Assembly (NCBI RefSeq): GCF_015160855.1
Contig: NZ_CP063373.1
Span: 4,154,001-4,218,000, forward strand
Direction: 5' to 3'
DNA: 64,000 nucleotides
Source: Streptomyces ferrugineus
GTDB lineage: Bacteria > Actinomycetota > Actinomycetes > Streptomycetales > Streptomycetaceae
The notes beneath the pieces were generated by a model. It worked only from the letters and a program-made list of their open reading frames with translations, did no database searches and was not told the origin of the DNA. Both the position numbers and the translations under genes were made by a program. Within the stretch, counting starts at the first letter, position 1; each line of letters begins with the position of its first letter. Shown piece after piece: positions 33,894-41,434 of the stretch.

Positions 33894-35288
33894 TCAGACG
33901 GTGTGCGCGTCCGTCGCCGGGGCCGCCGCGGGCTCGGCATCGGCGGCCGAAGGGGCGATGTCGGCCAGATCCCGGTGACGGGTCTCCTTGGCCGCGCCGA
34001 CCGCGATCACCGTCAGGACGGCAGCGGCGATGACGTAGAGCGCGATCGGGGTGGAACTGCCGTAGTCGGACAGCAGCGCGGTGGCGATCAGCGGTGCGGG
34101 AGCGCCCGCCGCGACCGAGGCGAACTGGGCACCGATCGAGGCACCGGAGTAGCGCATCCGGGTGGCGAACATCTCGGAGAAGAAGGCGGCCTGGGGTGCG
34201 TACATGGCGCCGTGCAACACCAGACCCACGGTCACGGCGAGGAGCAGACTGCCGAAACCGCCGGTGTCGATGAGCCAGAAGAACGGGAACATCCACAGCC
34301 CGACGCCGATCGCGCCCACCAGATAGACGGGACGGCGACCGATCCGGTCCGACAGCGCACCCCAGCCCGGGATGACGGCGAAGTGCACGGCCGAGGCGAT
34401 CAGGACGGCGTTGAGGGCGGTCTGCTTGGAGACACCGGCGGACGTGGTGGCGTAGACGAGGATGAAGGCCGTGATGACGTAGTAGCTGATGTTCTCCGCC
34501 ATACGCGCGCCCATCGCGACCAGCACATCACGCCAGTGGTGCCGCAGCACGGAGACCAGCGGCAGCTTCTCGGCATCGGCCGCGGAGGCGGTTGTGGCCT
34601 TGCGTGCCTCCGCCTGCGCCAGTGCCTGCTTGAAGACAGGCGATTCATCGACAGAGAGACGAATCCACAAACCGACGATCACCAGCACACCGGAGAGCAG
34701 GAACGGGATCCGCCACCCCCAGCTTCCGAAGGCGCTGTCCGACAGCACCGCCGTCAGCAGCGACAGCACACCGGTCGCCAGCAACTGTCCCGCGGGCGCA
34801 CCGGTCTGGGGCCACGAGGCCCAGAAGCCACGCCGACGCGCGTCCCCGTGCTCCGACACCAGCAGCACGGCCCCGCCCCACTCACCACCGAGTGCGAAGC
34901 CCTGCACCAGCCGCAACACGGTCAGCAGCACAGGCGCCGCGGACCCGATGGTCGCGTGCGTCGGCAGCAGTCCGATCGCGAAGGTCGCCCCACCCATCAG
35001 CAGCAGGCTCAACACCAGCAGCTTCTTACGGCCGAGCCGGTCACCGTAGTGCCCGAAGACCAGAGCGCCCAGCGGCCGTGCGGCGAATCCGACGGCGTAC
35101 GTCAGGAACGACAGCAGAGTGCCGACGAGAGGGTCGGAGTCCGGAAAGAACAGCTTGTTGAAGACGAGGGCGGCGGCCGACCCGTAGAGGAAGAAGTCGT
35201 ACCACTCGATGGTGGTGCCGATGAGGCTGGCGGCGACGATGCGACGGAGGTTCGCGGGTGGTGGGGGAGCGGTGGTTCCGGAGGCCAT
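33894..35288 (-). CDS. MHS-family major facilitator transporter
   Basis: The 464-residue protein has 12 predicted TM helices and metabolite:H+ symporter (MHS) motifs: AASLIGTTIEWYDFFLYGSA at the N-terminus, FGHYGDRLGRKKLL between TM2 and TM3, and GALSDRIGRRPVY between TM8 and TM9. MHS transporters import carboxylates such as citrate, shikimate, proline/betaine and alpha-ketoglutarate. Beside the 3-hydroxybutyrate dehydrogenase, a short hydroxy-acid is a likely substrate (inference). ATG 35288 follows GAGGAAG; the in-frame upstream start is less likely. Confidence 0.9.
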   Translation of the reverse strand: MASGTTAPPPPANLRRIVAASLIGTTIEWYDFFLYGSAAALVFNKLFFPDSDPLVGTLLSFLTYAVGFAARPLGALVFGHYGDRLGRKKLLVLSLLLMGGATFAIGLLPTHATIGSAAPVLLTVLRLVQGFALGGEWGGAVLLVSEHGDARRRGFWASWPQTGAPAGQLLATGVLSLLTAVLSDSAFGSWGWRIPFLLSGVLVIVGLWIRLSVDESPVFKQALAQAEARKATTASAADAEKLPLVSVLRHHWRDVLVAMGARMAENISYYVITAFILVYATTSAGVSKQTALNAVLIASAVHFAVIPGWGALSDRIGRRPVYLVGAIGVGLWMFPFFWLIDTGGFGSLLLAVTVGLVLHGAMYAPQAAFFSEMFATRMRYSGASIGAQFASVAAGAPAPLIATALLSDYGSSTPIALYVIAAAVLTVIAVGAAKETRHRDLADIAPSAADAEPAAAPATDAHTV

Positions 35289-35552
35289 GTGCGCCACTTC
35301 CTCGTGTGCGGTGGGGACGGGTATGTGTTCGCACACCGTAGGAAGGCGCAGGTCAGGGGCACATGTGGTGGGGCTACATAGTTCGGGGGCGGGGTGTGCG
35401 TGTTGCCCCTATGTCGGCACGGGCCGTCCCTGCCACCGACTTCCTTGAGCGCATCCCAGGAATGGCTGATTCACACCTAAGAGATCAGTCACCATCCGTT
35501 GATGAATCATTACTATGTGCCACCCAATGACAGCCTCGTCGAAGGAAGCCGT

Positions 35553-36248
35553 GTGGAGCGCAGCCGTACCGACCTGAAGATCCGCGCCGTCCTCGCCGCG
35601 ATGGGCGTCACCGCCGCCCTCGCGGCCGCGCCCTCCGCCCAGGCGGCCCCGGCCGAGCCGGGCGCTCCTCGGGCCGTCGCCACGGCACCGGCTCCCTGCA
35701 CAGGCGAGTTCGAGGGCGACAAGCGGCTCGGTCCGAAGCACCTGCCGCGGAAGTGGCAGCAGCCGGTGGGGCCGCTGCTCAACCACTACCATCGCACCGG
35801 AAAGCTGTCCTCCACCGAGTTCCTCGAGAAGTACTGGCAAGGGCCTGCCGGCACCGGCAGCTGGAAGTACCCGCCGAACGACGGTTTCGCCGAGGTCAAC
35901 GGCACCGTCGACAAGGCCCCCAAGCTACTGGTCGACGGCCAGCGTCTGGACCGCTTCGGCTCCGAGTACGGCTCGTATCTCGCCCCCGCCGGTGACGCGT
36001 ACGCCAAGCGCGCCCTGCCCCCGCAGAACCTCAACACCCGGGACGCGGCCTTCCCGTGCGACTATCACCTGTACAAGGTGACCAAGCCGTTCGTCGTCTG
36101 GCAGGGCTCCATCGCTCCCTGGTTCGAGCAGCCGGGCGGTGGACAACAGATCAAGCTCGACCCGGCTTTCCTGGATCCGGGCGAGGGACAGCGTCTGAAC
36201 GTCAACTGGCTCCTGGACCACGGTTATCTGGCCCGCGTCCCCTCGTGA
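35553..36248 (+). CDS. Secreted TNT-domain protein (tuberculosis necrotizing toxin-like NAD glycohydrolase)
   Basis: The 231-residue protein has a Sec signal peptide (about 1-31, ending APSAQA), a short Cys-containing linker and a C-terminal TNT domain (about 100-231). TNT features are WKYPPNDGFAEVNGT, LDRFGSEYGSYLAPAGDAYA, LPPQNLNT, and VWQGSIAPWFEQPGGGQQ. In Mycobacterium tuberculosis CpnT this domain hydrolyses NAD, with a Gln in the GGG loop region important for activity; Q193 here is the likely equivalent. The GTG at 35553 follows GAAGGAAG and gives a clean signal peptide; an ATG at 35499 has none. Its stop overlaps the next gene by 4 bp. Confidence 0.85.
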   Translation: MERSRTDLKIRAVLAAMGVTAALAAAPSAQAAPAEPGAPRAVATAPAPCTGEFEGDKRLGPKHLPRKWQQPVGPLLNHYHRTGKLSSTEFLEKYWQGPAGTGSWKYPPNDGFAEVNGTVDKAPKLLVDGQRLDRFGSEYGSYLAPAGDAYAKRALPPQNLNTRDAAFPCDYHLYKVTKPFVVWQGSIAPWFEQPGGGQQIKLDPAFLDPGEGQRLNVNWLLDHGYLARVPS

Positions 36249-36484
36249 GCCACCGGCAGACACTCGAGCGGGTACTCCGAGAGGCTGGAGTGCCCTCCGA
36301 GCACTACTGGATCGAGGGCGTCCACGAACCCACGCCCACCCCGCCCGACTTCGTCTATCTGCGCGCACGGCCGGACGGCGGCTGGGAGACAGGGGTATTC
36401 GAACGGGGCACGTACGAGCCCGCCGCCGAGCATCCGACAGAAGCCGCCGCATGCGCCCACCTCCGTACCTTGCTCGGCGTCTGA
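36245..36484 (+). CDS. Small protein overlapping the TNT gene, candidate immunity or accessory protein
   Basis: The 79-residue protein starts at a GTG that overlaps the TNT stop (GTGA), so the two are translationally coupled. It has no signal peptide or TM segment, so it would stay in the cytoplasm, as an immunity factor must. Visible features are an N-terminal helix (RQTLERVLREAGVPSEHYW), a proline turn (HEPTPTPPDFVYL) and a C-terminal helix (TEAAACAHLRTLLGV). It is much shorter than the mycobacterial immunity factor IFT and I see no clear homology to it; the role rests on context. Confidence 0.6.
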   Translation: MSHRQTLERVLREAGVPSEHYWIEGVHEPTPTPPDFVYLRARPDGGWETGVFERGTYEPAAEHPTEAAACAHLRTLLGV

Positions 36485-36646
36485 TCATCAACCGCAAGAA
36501 CGCTCCTACCGGTCTCCTTCCGTCCGGCGGGGTCGAAACGGCGTACTCCGAGGATTCATCACTGGTACAGGTCGCTGCGGCGGTGGTACGGACACATGCT
36601 TCGACGGCTCCCCCCGGTTGTCAGGCGCGAAGTTCGAGCACGTGGG

Positions 36647-37810
36647 TCAGCATGTGACGGTGGCGGCAGGCGGAGTCCATCGGTGGGTGCGGGGAACCGT
36701 GTCGGAGATGCCGTAGTCCTTCTTGAGCTGTTCGGGGATCGCGTAGTGCATGACGCGTCCGCGGGTGAGAGAGGACAGCTCGAAGATGGTGGTGAGGTGG
36801 CCGAGGCGGTCCAGGGCCCAGGCGCCGAGCGGGGAGTGGTCCTCGATGGTCTCCAGGACGCCGAGCAGGTGGGGGACGGCCTTGACGACGGTGTCCCAGG
36901 AGCTGCGGGGGACTTGGAGCCAGTCGGCACAGGTGCCGCCGATGAGGTGGCGGATCAGCGCGGAGACGATCGGGTCGAAGAACGTGCCGGGTACGACCTC
37001 CTCGTACAGGTCGATCAGCTGCCGCGTCAGGTTTGCGCCCTCGGCGGACGGCCCCATGTGCCGGATCATGTACAGGTCGAAGAACTGGCGGGCCTCTTCC
37101 AGGGTTTTCGGGACGGCGTCCTGGCCGACGCCGAGCATCGCTCCGACGACCCGCCAAGCGTAGAAGTACGCCTCGGCGCCCTCGGTGGACATGTGGATGC
37201 CCAGGCGGTGCAGGGAGTCGAGCACGAGCAGGGAGAAGGACATCTGCCCGCCGATCATGTCCTCCTGGCAGATCGGCACGCCCAGTGCCGCGGTGTCCCA
37301 GCGGTTCTCGCGCTTGAGGTGGTGGCGGATGGAGGCGTGCAGGAGTCGGACCTTCTGGGCGGCGGGGATGAAGCGGCTGCCGGCTTCGAAGGCGCCGGGC
37401 TGCATGAGGTAGACGGTGAACTGGCCGGTCTCCGCCATCCGCTTGGAGGGGTACTTCAGTCCGTGGGTGGCCGACAGCAGCCTGGCCACGTGCGGGATGG
37501 CGTAGCAGGCGGGCATGGAGGCGAAGGACAGGGCGGTGGAGATGTGCACGTTGTTGTCGATGAAGAACAGCCGGGCCTTCTCCATCTCCCCCCAGTCGAC
37601 CCAGGTCGGCGGGACGCTGGTGGCCTGGAGGTAGTCCCGTGCGATGTCGGGCAGCCCGTCCGGCAGGGGAGCGCCGGCGGTGGAGACGTAGCGCATCAGG
37701 GTGTTGAACTTGCCGACCTCTCCGCGGTCGAAGAGCGCGGCGACGGTGGCGTCGGCGAGTTCGTCGCCGGCTTGGCGCAGGGAGTCCATCGATGCCTCGG
37801 TGTACGTCAT
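36647..37810 (-). CDS. MpaB/latex-clearing-protein-type oxygenase (DUF2236)
   Basis: The 387-residue all-helical protein belongs to DUF2236, the family of latex clearing protein Lcp and of MpaB, heme b oxygenases that cleave C=C bonds in isoprenoid chains. Family marks are GEVGKFNTLMRYVS, MAETGQFTVYLM, RLLHASIRHHLKRENRW and VPICQEDMIGGQMSFS. H158 in RLLHASIRHH is the likely heme ligand, by analogy with Lcp. No signal peptide is present, so it acts in the cytosol, unlike secreted Lcp. It follows the polyprenyl synthase by 112 bp; ATG 37810 has AAGGAA. A polyprenyl chain made by the neighbour is the likely substrate (inference). Confidence 0.85.
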   Translation of the reverse strand: MTYTEASMDSLRQAGDELADATVAALFDRGEVGKFNTLMRYVSTAGAPLPDGLPDIARDYLQATSVPPTWVDWGEMEKARLFFIDNNVHISTALSFASMPACYAIPHVARLLSATHGLKYPSKRMAETGQFTVYLMQPGAFEAGSRFIPAAQKVRLLHASIRHHLKRENRWDTAALGVPICQEDMIGGQMSFSLLVLDSLHRLGIHMSTEGAEAYFYAWRVVGAMLGVGQDAVPKTLEEARQFFDLYMIRHMGPSAEGANLTRQLIDLYEEVVPGTFFDPIVSALIRHLIGGTCADWLQVPRSSWDTVVKAVPHLLGVLETIEDHSPLGAWALDRLGHLTTIFELSSLTRGRVMHYAIPEQLKKDYGISDTVPRTHRWTPPAATVTC

Positions 37811-37874
37811 GGCAGGGTTCCTTGCCTTCCACGGGGTGCTCGACGAGTGGCGGGAGGGTCTGGTCTGGGGCGGC

Positions 37875-37916
37875 AGGGGATTGCGCCGCTCCTGTAGGGG
37901 CTTGCGCCGCTCCCGT
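37875..37916. repeat. Tandem pair of 21-bp repeats
   Basis: Two head-to-tail 21-bp units (37875-37895 and 37896-37916) differ at two positions; the shared core is TTGCGCCGCTCC. They fill part of the 112-bp gap between the polyprenyl synthase stop and the oxygenase start. They may be a replication slip or a duplicated regulatory site. Confidence 0.7.
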
Positions 37917-37922
37917 GCGGGG

Positions 37923-38975
37923 TCAGGACAGGCGGATGGCGGCCGAGTGCGCCAGCGCGGTCAGGGCAGCGGCGGCATGCGGGGGCAGGTTCAGCTCGTG
38001 GAGTGCTCCGAGGGCTTCCTCGACCCGAGCGGTGATCATGTCCTCGACGCGGTCGGGTGTCTTCAGCCGGCGCATCACCTCGCGGACCGCGCGCAGACCG
38101 TCCCCGTCCGGGTCGCGTCGGCCCAGAAGGGCGCGGAGCTGTTCCCGCTCGTTGTCACCGGCGATGCGCCAGGTCTCCGCCAGCAGGGCTGTGGGCCGGT
38201 GGCCGCGTACATCGTCGGCGTTGGCCTTGCCGGTGCGTGCCGGGTCTCCGAACAGACCGAGGAGGTCGTCTCGTAGCTGGAACGCCTCACCCAGCGGGAG
38301 TCCGTAGGCGGAGTAGCCTTCGCGCAGCCGCCCGTCCGCGCCGGCGAGGGCACCGCCGATCAGCAGGGGCTGCTCGACGGTGTACTTGGCGGTCTTGTAC
38401 CGGATGACCTTCAGCGACGCCGTGGTGTCCGGCTCGGCCCCGGTACGCAGGATTTCCAGGCACTCGCCCGCGATCAACTCGCGGGCCAGCGCCGACCACA
38501 ACGGGCGGGCCCGAGCCAGGTATGCGGCGGGCAGACCGCTGGTGGCGAACAGCTGTCCGGCCAGGCCCATCAGCAGATCCCCCACCAGCATCGCCAGCGA
38601 CCTGGCGGCGGCGACGGCACGCGGGCGACGGCGTACGGCACCACGCAGAGCGATGTGCGTGGTGGGCCGGCCGTGGCGTAACGGGCTGTCGTCGATGAGG
38701 TCGTCGTGCACGACCGCGGCGGCATGCACCAGTTCCAGGGAGGCCGCCGCCCGCACCAGAGCATCGCTGTCCGGCTGCCCCACGGCGCGCCAGCCCCAGT
38801 AGCAGAACGCCGCCCGCATCCGCTTGCCGTCCGCGACCACGGCCTCCAGTTGGTCGGCCACCGGACCCAGGAGCGGATCGATCGCCGCGAACTGATCGGC
38901 CTCCCCGGCGACGAACGAGTGCACCACCTCGTCGACACGGGCCTTGAACGCGGCCGGCTCCCACCGGTCAGACAT
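37923..38975 (-). CDS. Polyprenyl (geranylgeranyl-type) diphosphate synthase
   Basis: The 350-residue protein is an E-type prenyltransferase. The first Asp-rich motif is VVHDDLIDDSPLRHG (D91-D96), the second is FQLRDDLLGLFGD (D236-D237), and KTAKYTVEQPLLIGGAL is the usual helix-G segment. Small residues (Ala86, Ala87) precede the first motif, which in this family permits products of C20 or longer. Such enzymes condense IPP onto an allylic diphosphate. ATG 38975, or 38978 giving one more Met, overlaps the end of the upstream small gene, so the two are coupled. Confidence 0.92.
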   Translation of the reverse strand: MSDRWEPAAFKARVDEVVHSFVAGEADQFAAIDPLLGPVADQLEAVVADGKRMRAAFCYWGWRAVGQPDSDALVRAAASLELVHAAAVVHDDLIDDSPLRHGRPTTHIALRGAVRRRPRAVAAARSLAMLVGDLLMGLAGQLFATSGLPAAYLARARPLWSALARELIAGECLEILRTGAEPDTTASLKVIRYKTAKYTVEQPLLIGGALAGADGRLREGYSAYGLPLGEAFQLRDDLLGLFGDPARTGKANADDVRGHRPTALLAETWRIAGDNEREQLRALLGRRDPDGDGLRAVREVMRRLKTPDRVEDMITARVEEALGALHELNLPPHAAAALTALAHSAAIRLS

Positions 38976-39246
38976 CATCGGTGGCCCGCCGAGCCAGGGC
39001 GTGCCGGGCAAGAATCTCCAGATGGGCCGGGGGTACGGCCGCGTACCGGTCCAGCATCAGCCGCCCGCGCGCCGTCAGATCATGCTCAGCCTCCGCCGCC
39101 AGCTCCGCCGCGTCCGCGCGACGCAGCAGCCCCCGCACCGCCCCCAGGGCGGAACCCACCGTGCTCACCGCAAGATCGGCCAGCCCGGCCACCAGCAGGA
39201 CCGCCCGCTCGTCCAAGCCCTCGCGTCGTTCAGCTTGTTGCGTCAT
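38968..39246 (-). CDS. Small protein encoded upstream of the polyprenyl synthase, 92 aa
   Basis: I do not recognise a characterised family. The protein has a hydrophobic/amphipathic segment (about 15-42, AVLLVAGLADLAVSTVGSAL) and an acidic-basic helical C-terminus (AAELAAEAEHDLTARGRLML, then HLEILARHALARRA). It is the first gene of the three-gene operon and its stop overlaps the synthase start by 8-11 bp. GGGGAG precedes the ATG. A membrane-peripheral partner of the synthase or oxygenase is possible but unproven. Confidence 0.65.
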   Translation of the reverse strand: MTQQAERREGLDERAVLLVAGLADLAVSTVGSALGAVRGLLRRADAAELAAEAEHDLTARGRLMLDRYAAVPPAHLEILARHALARRATDDV

Positions 39247-39495
39247 GCCACTCCCCACCCACGGCACTTCCGGGCGGCGCCGGTCACGCGCCGTCGCCCC
39301 AGCATCGCGACACAACGGGCATGGGAGAGAAGGGATTCACGATCGAGTGATCACATCGCTTGACCGTGCGAACAGCGGCCTCCTCAGAGGTGACGCTGCC
39401 AGCCCTGGGCGGGTGTGAGACATCGGCCGCGGGCGACGGCGACGAACTTGATGATGCGACGGCGCGGGCCCCTCCACCTGTCTAACGTTCCTCGC

Positions 39496-41271
39496 ATGGA
39501 TCATCGCGAGCGGCAGTCGGTACAGCACTTCGATCACTGTCCGTGGCTCTTCGCCGAGGAGGCGACCAGGGCGCAGCGCCTGGCCCAGCAGGAGCGGCAG
39601 CGGGCCGTCGGCGGGGACACCGAGATCGGCGAGCGGTGTTACGTCGCCGACTCCGCAGCCGTGTTCCCGGACCGGCTGCGGCTCGGCGACGACTCGTACA
39701 TCGCCGCGCATGCCTACGTCACCGGTGAGTTGACGACCGGTACGGACTGCACCCTGAACCCCTTCACCACGGTCCGGGGCACGGTCACTCTGGGCGACGG
39801 CGTGCGGATCGGCGCGCACAGCTCGGTGCTCGGCTTCAACCACTCCATGGCTCCCGACCGGCCGGTCTTCCAACAGCCCCTTACCAGCCGGGGGATCAAC
39901 GTGGGGGACGACGTGTGGATCGGCTCGCACGTGGTCGTGGTGGACGGTGTGACCATCGGTGACCACTGTGTCGTCGGCGCCGGGGCGGTGGTCACCAGAG
40001 ATCTGCCCGCCTGGACCGTGGCCGCCGGGAACCCGGCGCGGCCGATACGCGACCGGCGAGACAGGAGCGCGGGTCCGGCGGGAACGCCCGGAGACGTCGC
40101 GAACGACCTGACCCGCTTCGCCGACAGCGCCCGTGCTCAGGCCGCCGACATCCTCGCCCGGTGCTGGGACGGCGACCGGTACGTCGACCGACCCGGGGCC
40201 GTCCCCACGATGCGTGCGCACTGCGACGCCGTGGAGATCGCCGACCTGCTGCTCGGTTCCGCTCCGCCGCAGCTGGCCGCCGATGAGCACGTCCAGCGGC
40301 TGAGTGCGGCTCAGGACCCCGTCAGCGGTCTCGTGCCGGAACTCGGCGAGCCGCTCCCGAGCGAGGACGACGGCGACGACGGCGACGGCGACGGCGATGA
40401 CGGCGACGGCCTGACAGGAGACGGGGCCGCCCTCTACCACATCCTGTCCGTCGGCTACGCCCTCGACCTGCTGGGCGCATCGTTCCCGCACCCGGTACCC
40501 GGAGTACGGGAGATGACGGCAGGTCAACTCCTCGTACGTCTGGAAAGCCTGCCCTGGCGCGACAACGCGTGGGCCGCCGGTGCCTGGATCGATGCCTGGG
40601 CCACGGCCGCACACTGGAACCTACGGCACGGCGAGGGTGGCACGTCCGGCTCGCTGGAGGCGCTGTTCGGCTGGCTGCTCACCCGGGCCGACCCCTGGAC
40701 GGGCATGTGGGGGCGCCCTTCCGCGCAGGCCGGCCGACTCCAGGTCGTCAACGGCTACTACCGTCTCACGCGCGGCTCGTTCGCCCAGTTCGGAGTGCCG
40801 GTGCCGGATCCGGAGCGGGTGGTGGACACCGTCCTGGCCCACGCCCACGACGCCCGTCACTTCGGGGCCGGACAGGAGAACGCCTGCAACGTGCTGGACG
40901 TCGCCCACCCGCTGTGGATGTGCTCCCGGCAGCTCACCACGGGCACCGGAGGCGACGGGTATCGCTCGGCGGACATCCGAGCCTGGGCCGAGCGGCAGCT
41001 GGCAGCGGTGCTGTCCGCGTGGCGGGACGGCCAGGGGTTCGGGTTCGGTGCCGCCGCGGTCGGTCCCGGTCCGGAGCCCGGGCTCCAGGGCACCGAAATG
41101 TGGCTGGCGATCGTCTGGTACCTGGCTGATCTGCTGGGCCGGTCGGACGCGCTGGGCTATCGCCCCCGCGGTGTCCACCGGCCGGAACCGGGCACCGTCT
41201 TCCCGGCCCCGCCGCATGCCCGTCCTGCCCCTCCGGGCCCCGGCCCTGGGCACCCCTCGACCTGTGCCTGA
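39496..41271 (+). CDS. Left-handed beta-helix acyltransferase fused to an alpha-helical domain
   Basis: The 591-residue protein has an N-terminal hexapeptide-repeat acyltransferase domain (about 45-185) with imperfect [LIV]-G-x4 repeats (TLGDGVRIGAHSSVLGFNHS, NVGDDVWIGSHVVVVDGVTI) ending in RDLPAWTVAAGNPARPI, as in galactoside/maltose-type O-acetyltransferases. An acidic Asp-Gly linker (about 290-305) leads to a helical region (about 310-560) with HILSVGYALDLLGASF, AHWNLRHG and GLQGTEMWLAIVWYLADLLG, which looks like an (alpha/alpha) barrel but matches no family I can name. The fusion suggests glycan modification. ATG 39496 has weak ribosome-binding sequence. Confidence 0.75.
   Translation: MDHRERQSVQHFDHCPWLFAEEATRAQRLAQQERQRAVGGDTEIGERCYVADSAAVFPDRLRLGDDSYIAAHAYVTGELTTGTDCTLNPFTTVRGTVTLGDGVRIGAHSSVLGFNHSMAPDRPVFQQPLTSRGINVGDDVWIGSHVVVVDGVTIGDHCVVGAGAVVTRDLPAWTVAAGNPARPIRDRRDRSAGPAGTPGDVANDLTRFADSARAQAADILARCWDGDRYVDRPGAVPTMRAHCDAVEIADLLLGSAPPQLAADEHVQRLSAAQDPVSGLVPELGEPLPSEDDGDDGDGDGDDGDGLTGDGAALYHILSVGYALDLLGASFPHPVPGVREMTAGQLLVRLESLPWRDNAWAAGAWIDAWATAAHWNLRHGEGGTSGSLEALFGWLLTRADPWTGMWGRPSAQAGRLQVVNGYYRLTRGSFAQFGVPVPDPERVVDTVLAHAHDARHFGAGQENACNVLDVAHPLWMCSRQLTTGTGGDGYRSADIRAWAERQLAAVLSAWRDGQGFGFGAAAVGPGPEPGLQGTEMWLAIVWYLADLLGRSDALGYRPRGVHRPEPGTVFPAPPHARPAPPGPGPGHPSTCA
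40363..40410 (+). repeat. GACGGC microsatellite inside the acyltransferase gene
   Basis: Imperfect tandem copies of GACGGC/GACGAC encode an Asp-Gly linker (EDDGDDGDGDGDDGDG). Copy number could change by slippage in multiples of three, altering linker length without breaking the frame. Confidence 0.8.
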
Positions 41272-41434
41272 GCCGCAAGGCCCGGGCCAACGACTGTCGC
41301 ACCGGCATCGGCCGGACGCCGACCTCGACAGCCGCCACCTCGTACAGCTCGGCGCCGAAGCCCTTCGGCGCTCAACGGCCCCACAAGGCGACGGCCCGGC
41401 GCAGTCGTGAAGCGGATGGAGGCGGGCTGTCCTG

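Noticed and set aside
35467..35510. TGATTCA/TGAATCA inverted repeat upstream of the TNT gene
   Set aside because: Arms are only 7 bp and 30 bp apart; such a match is likely by chance in an AT-richer promoter patch.
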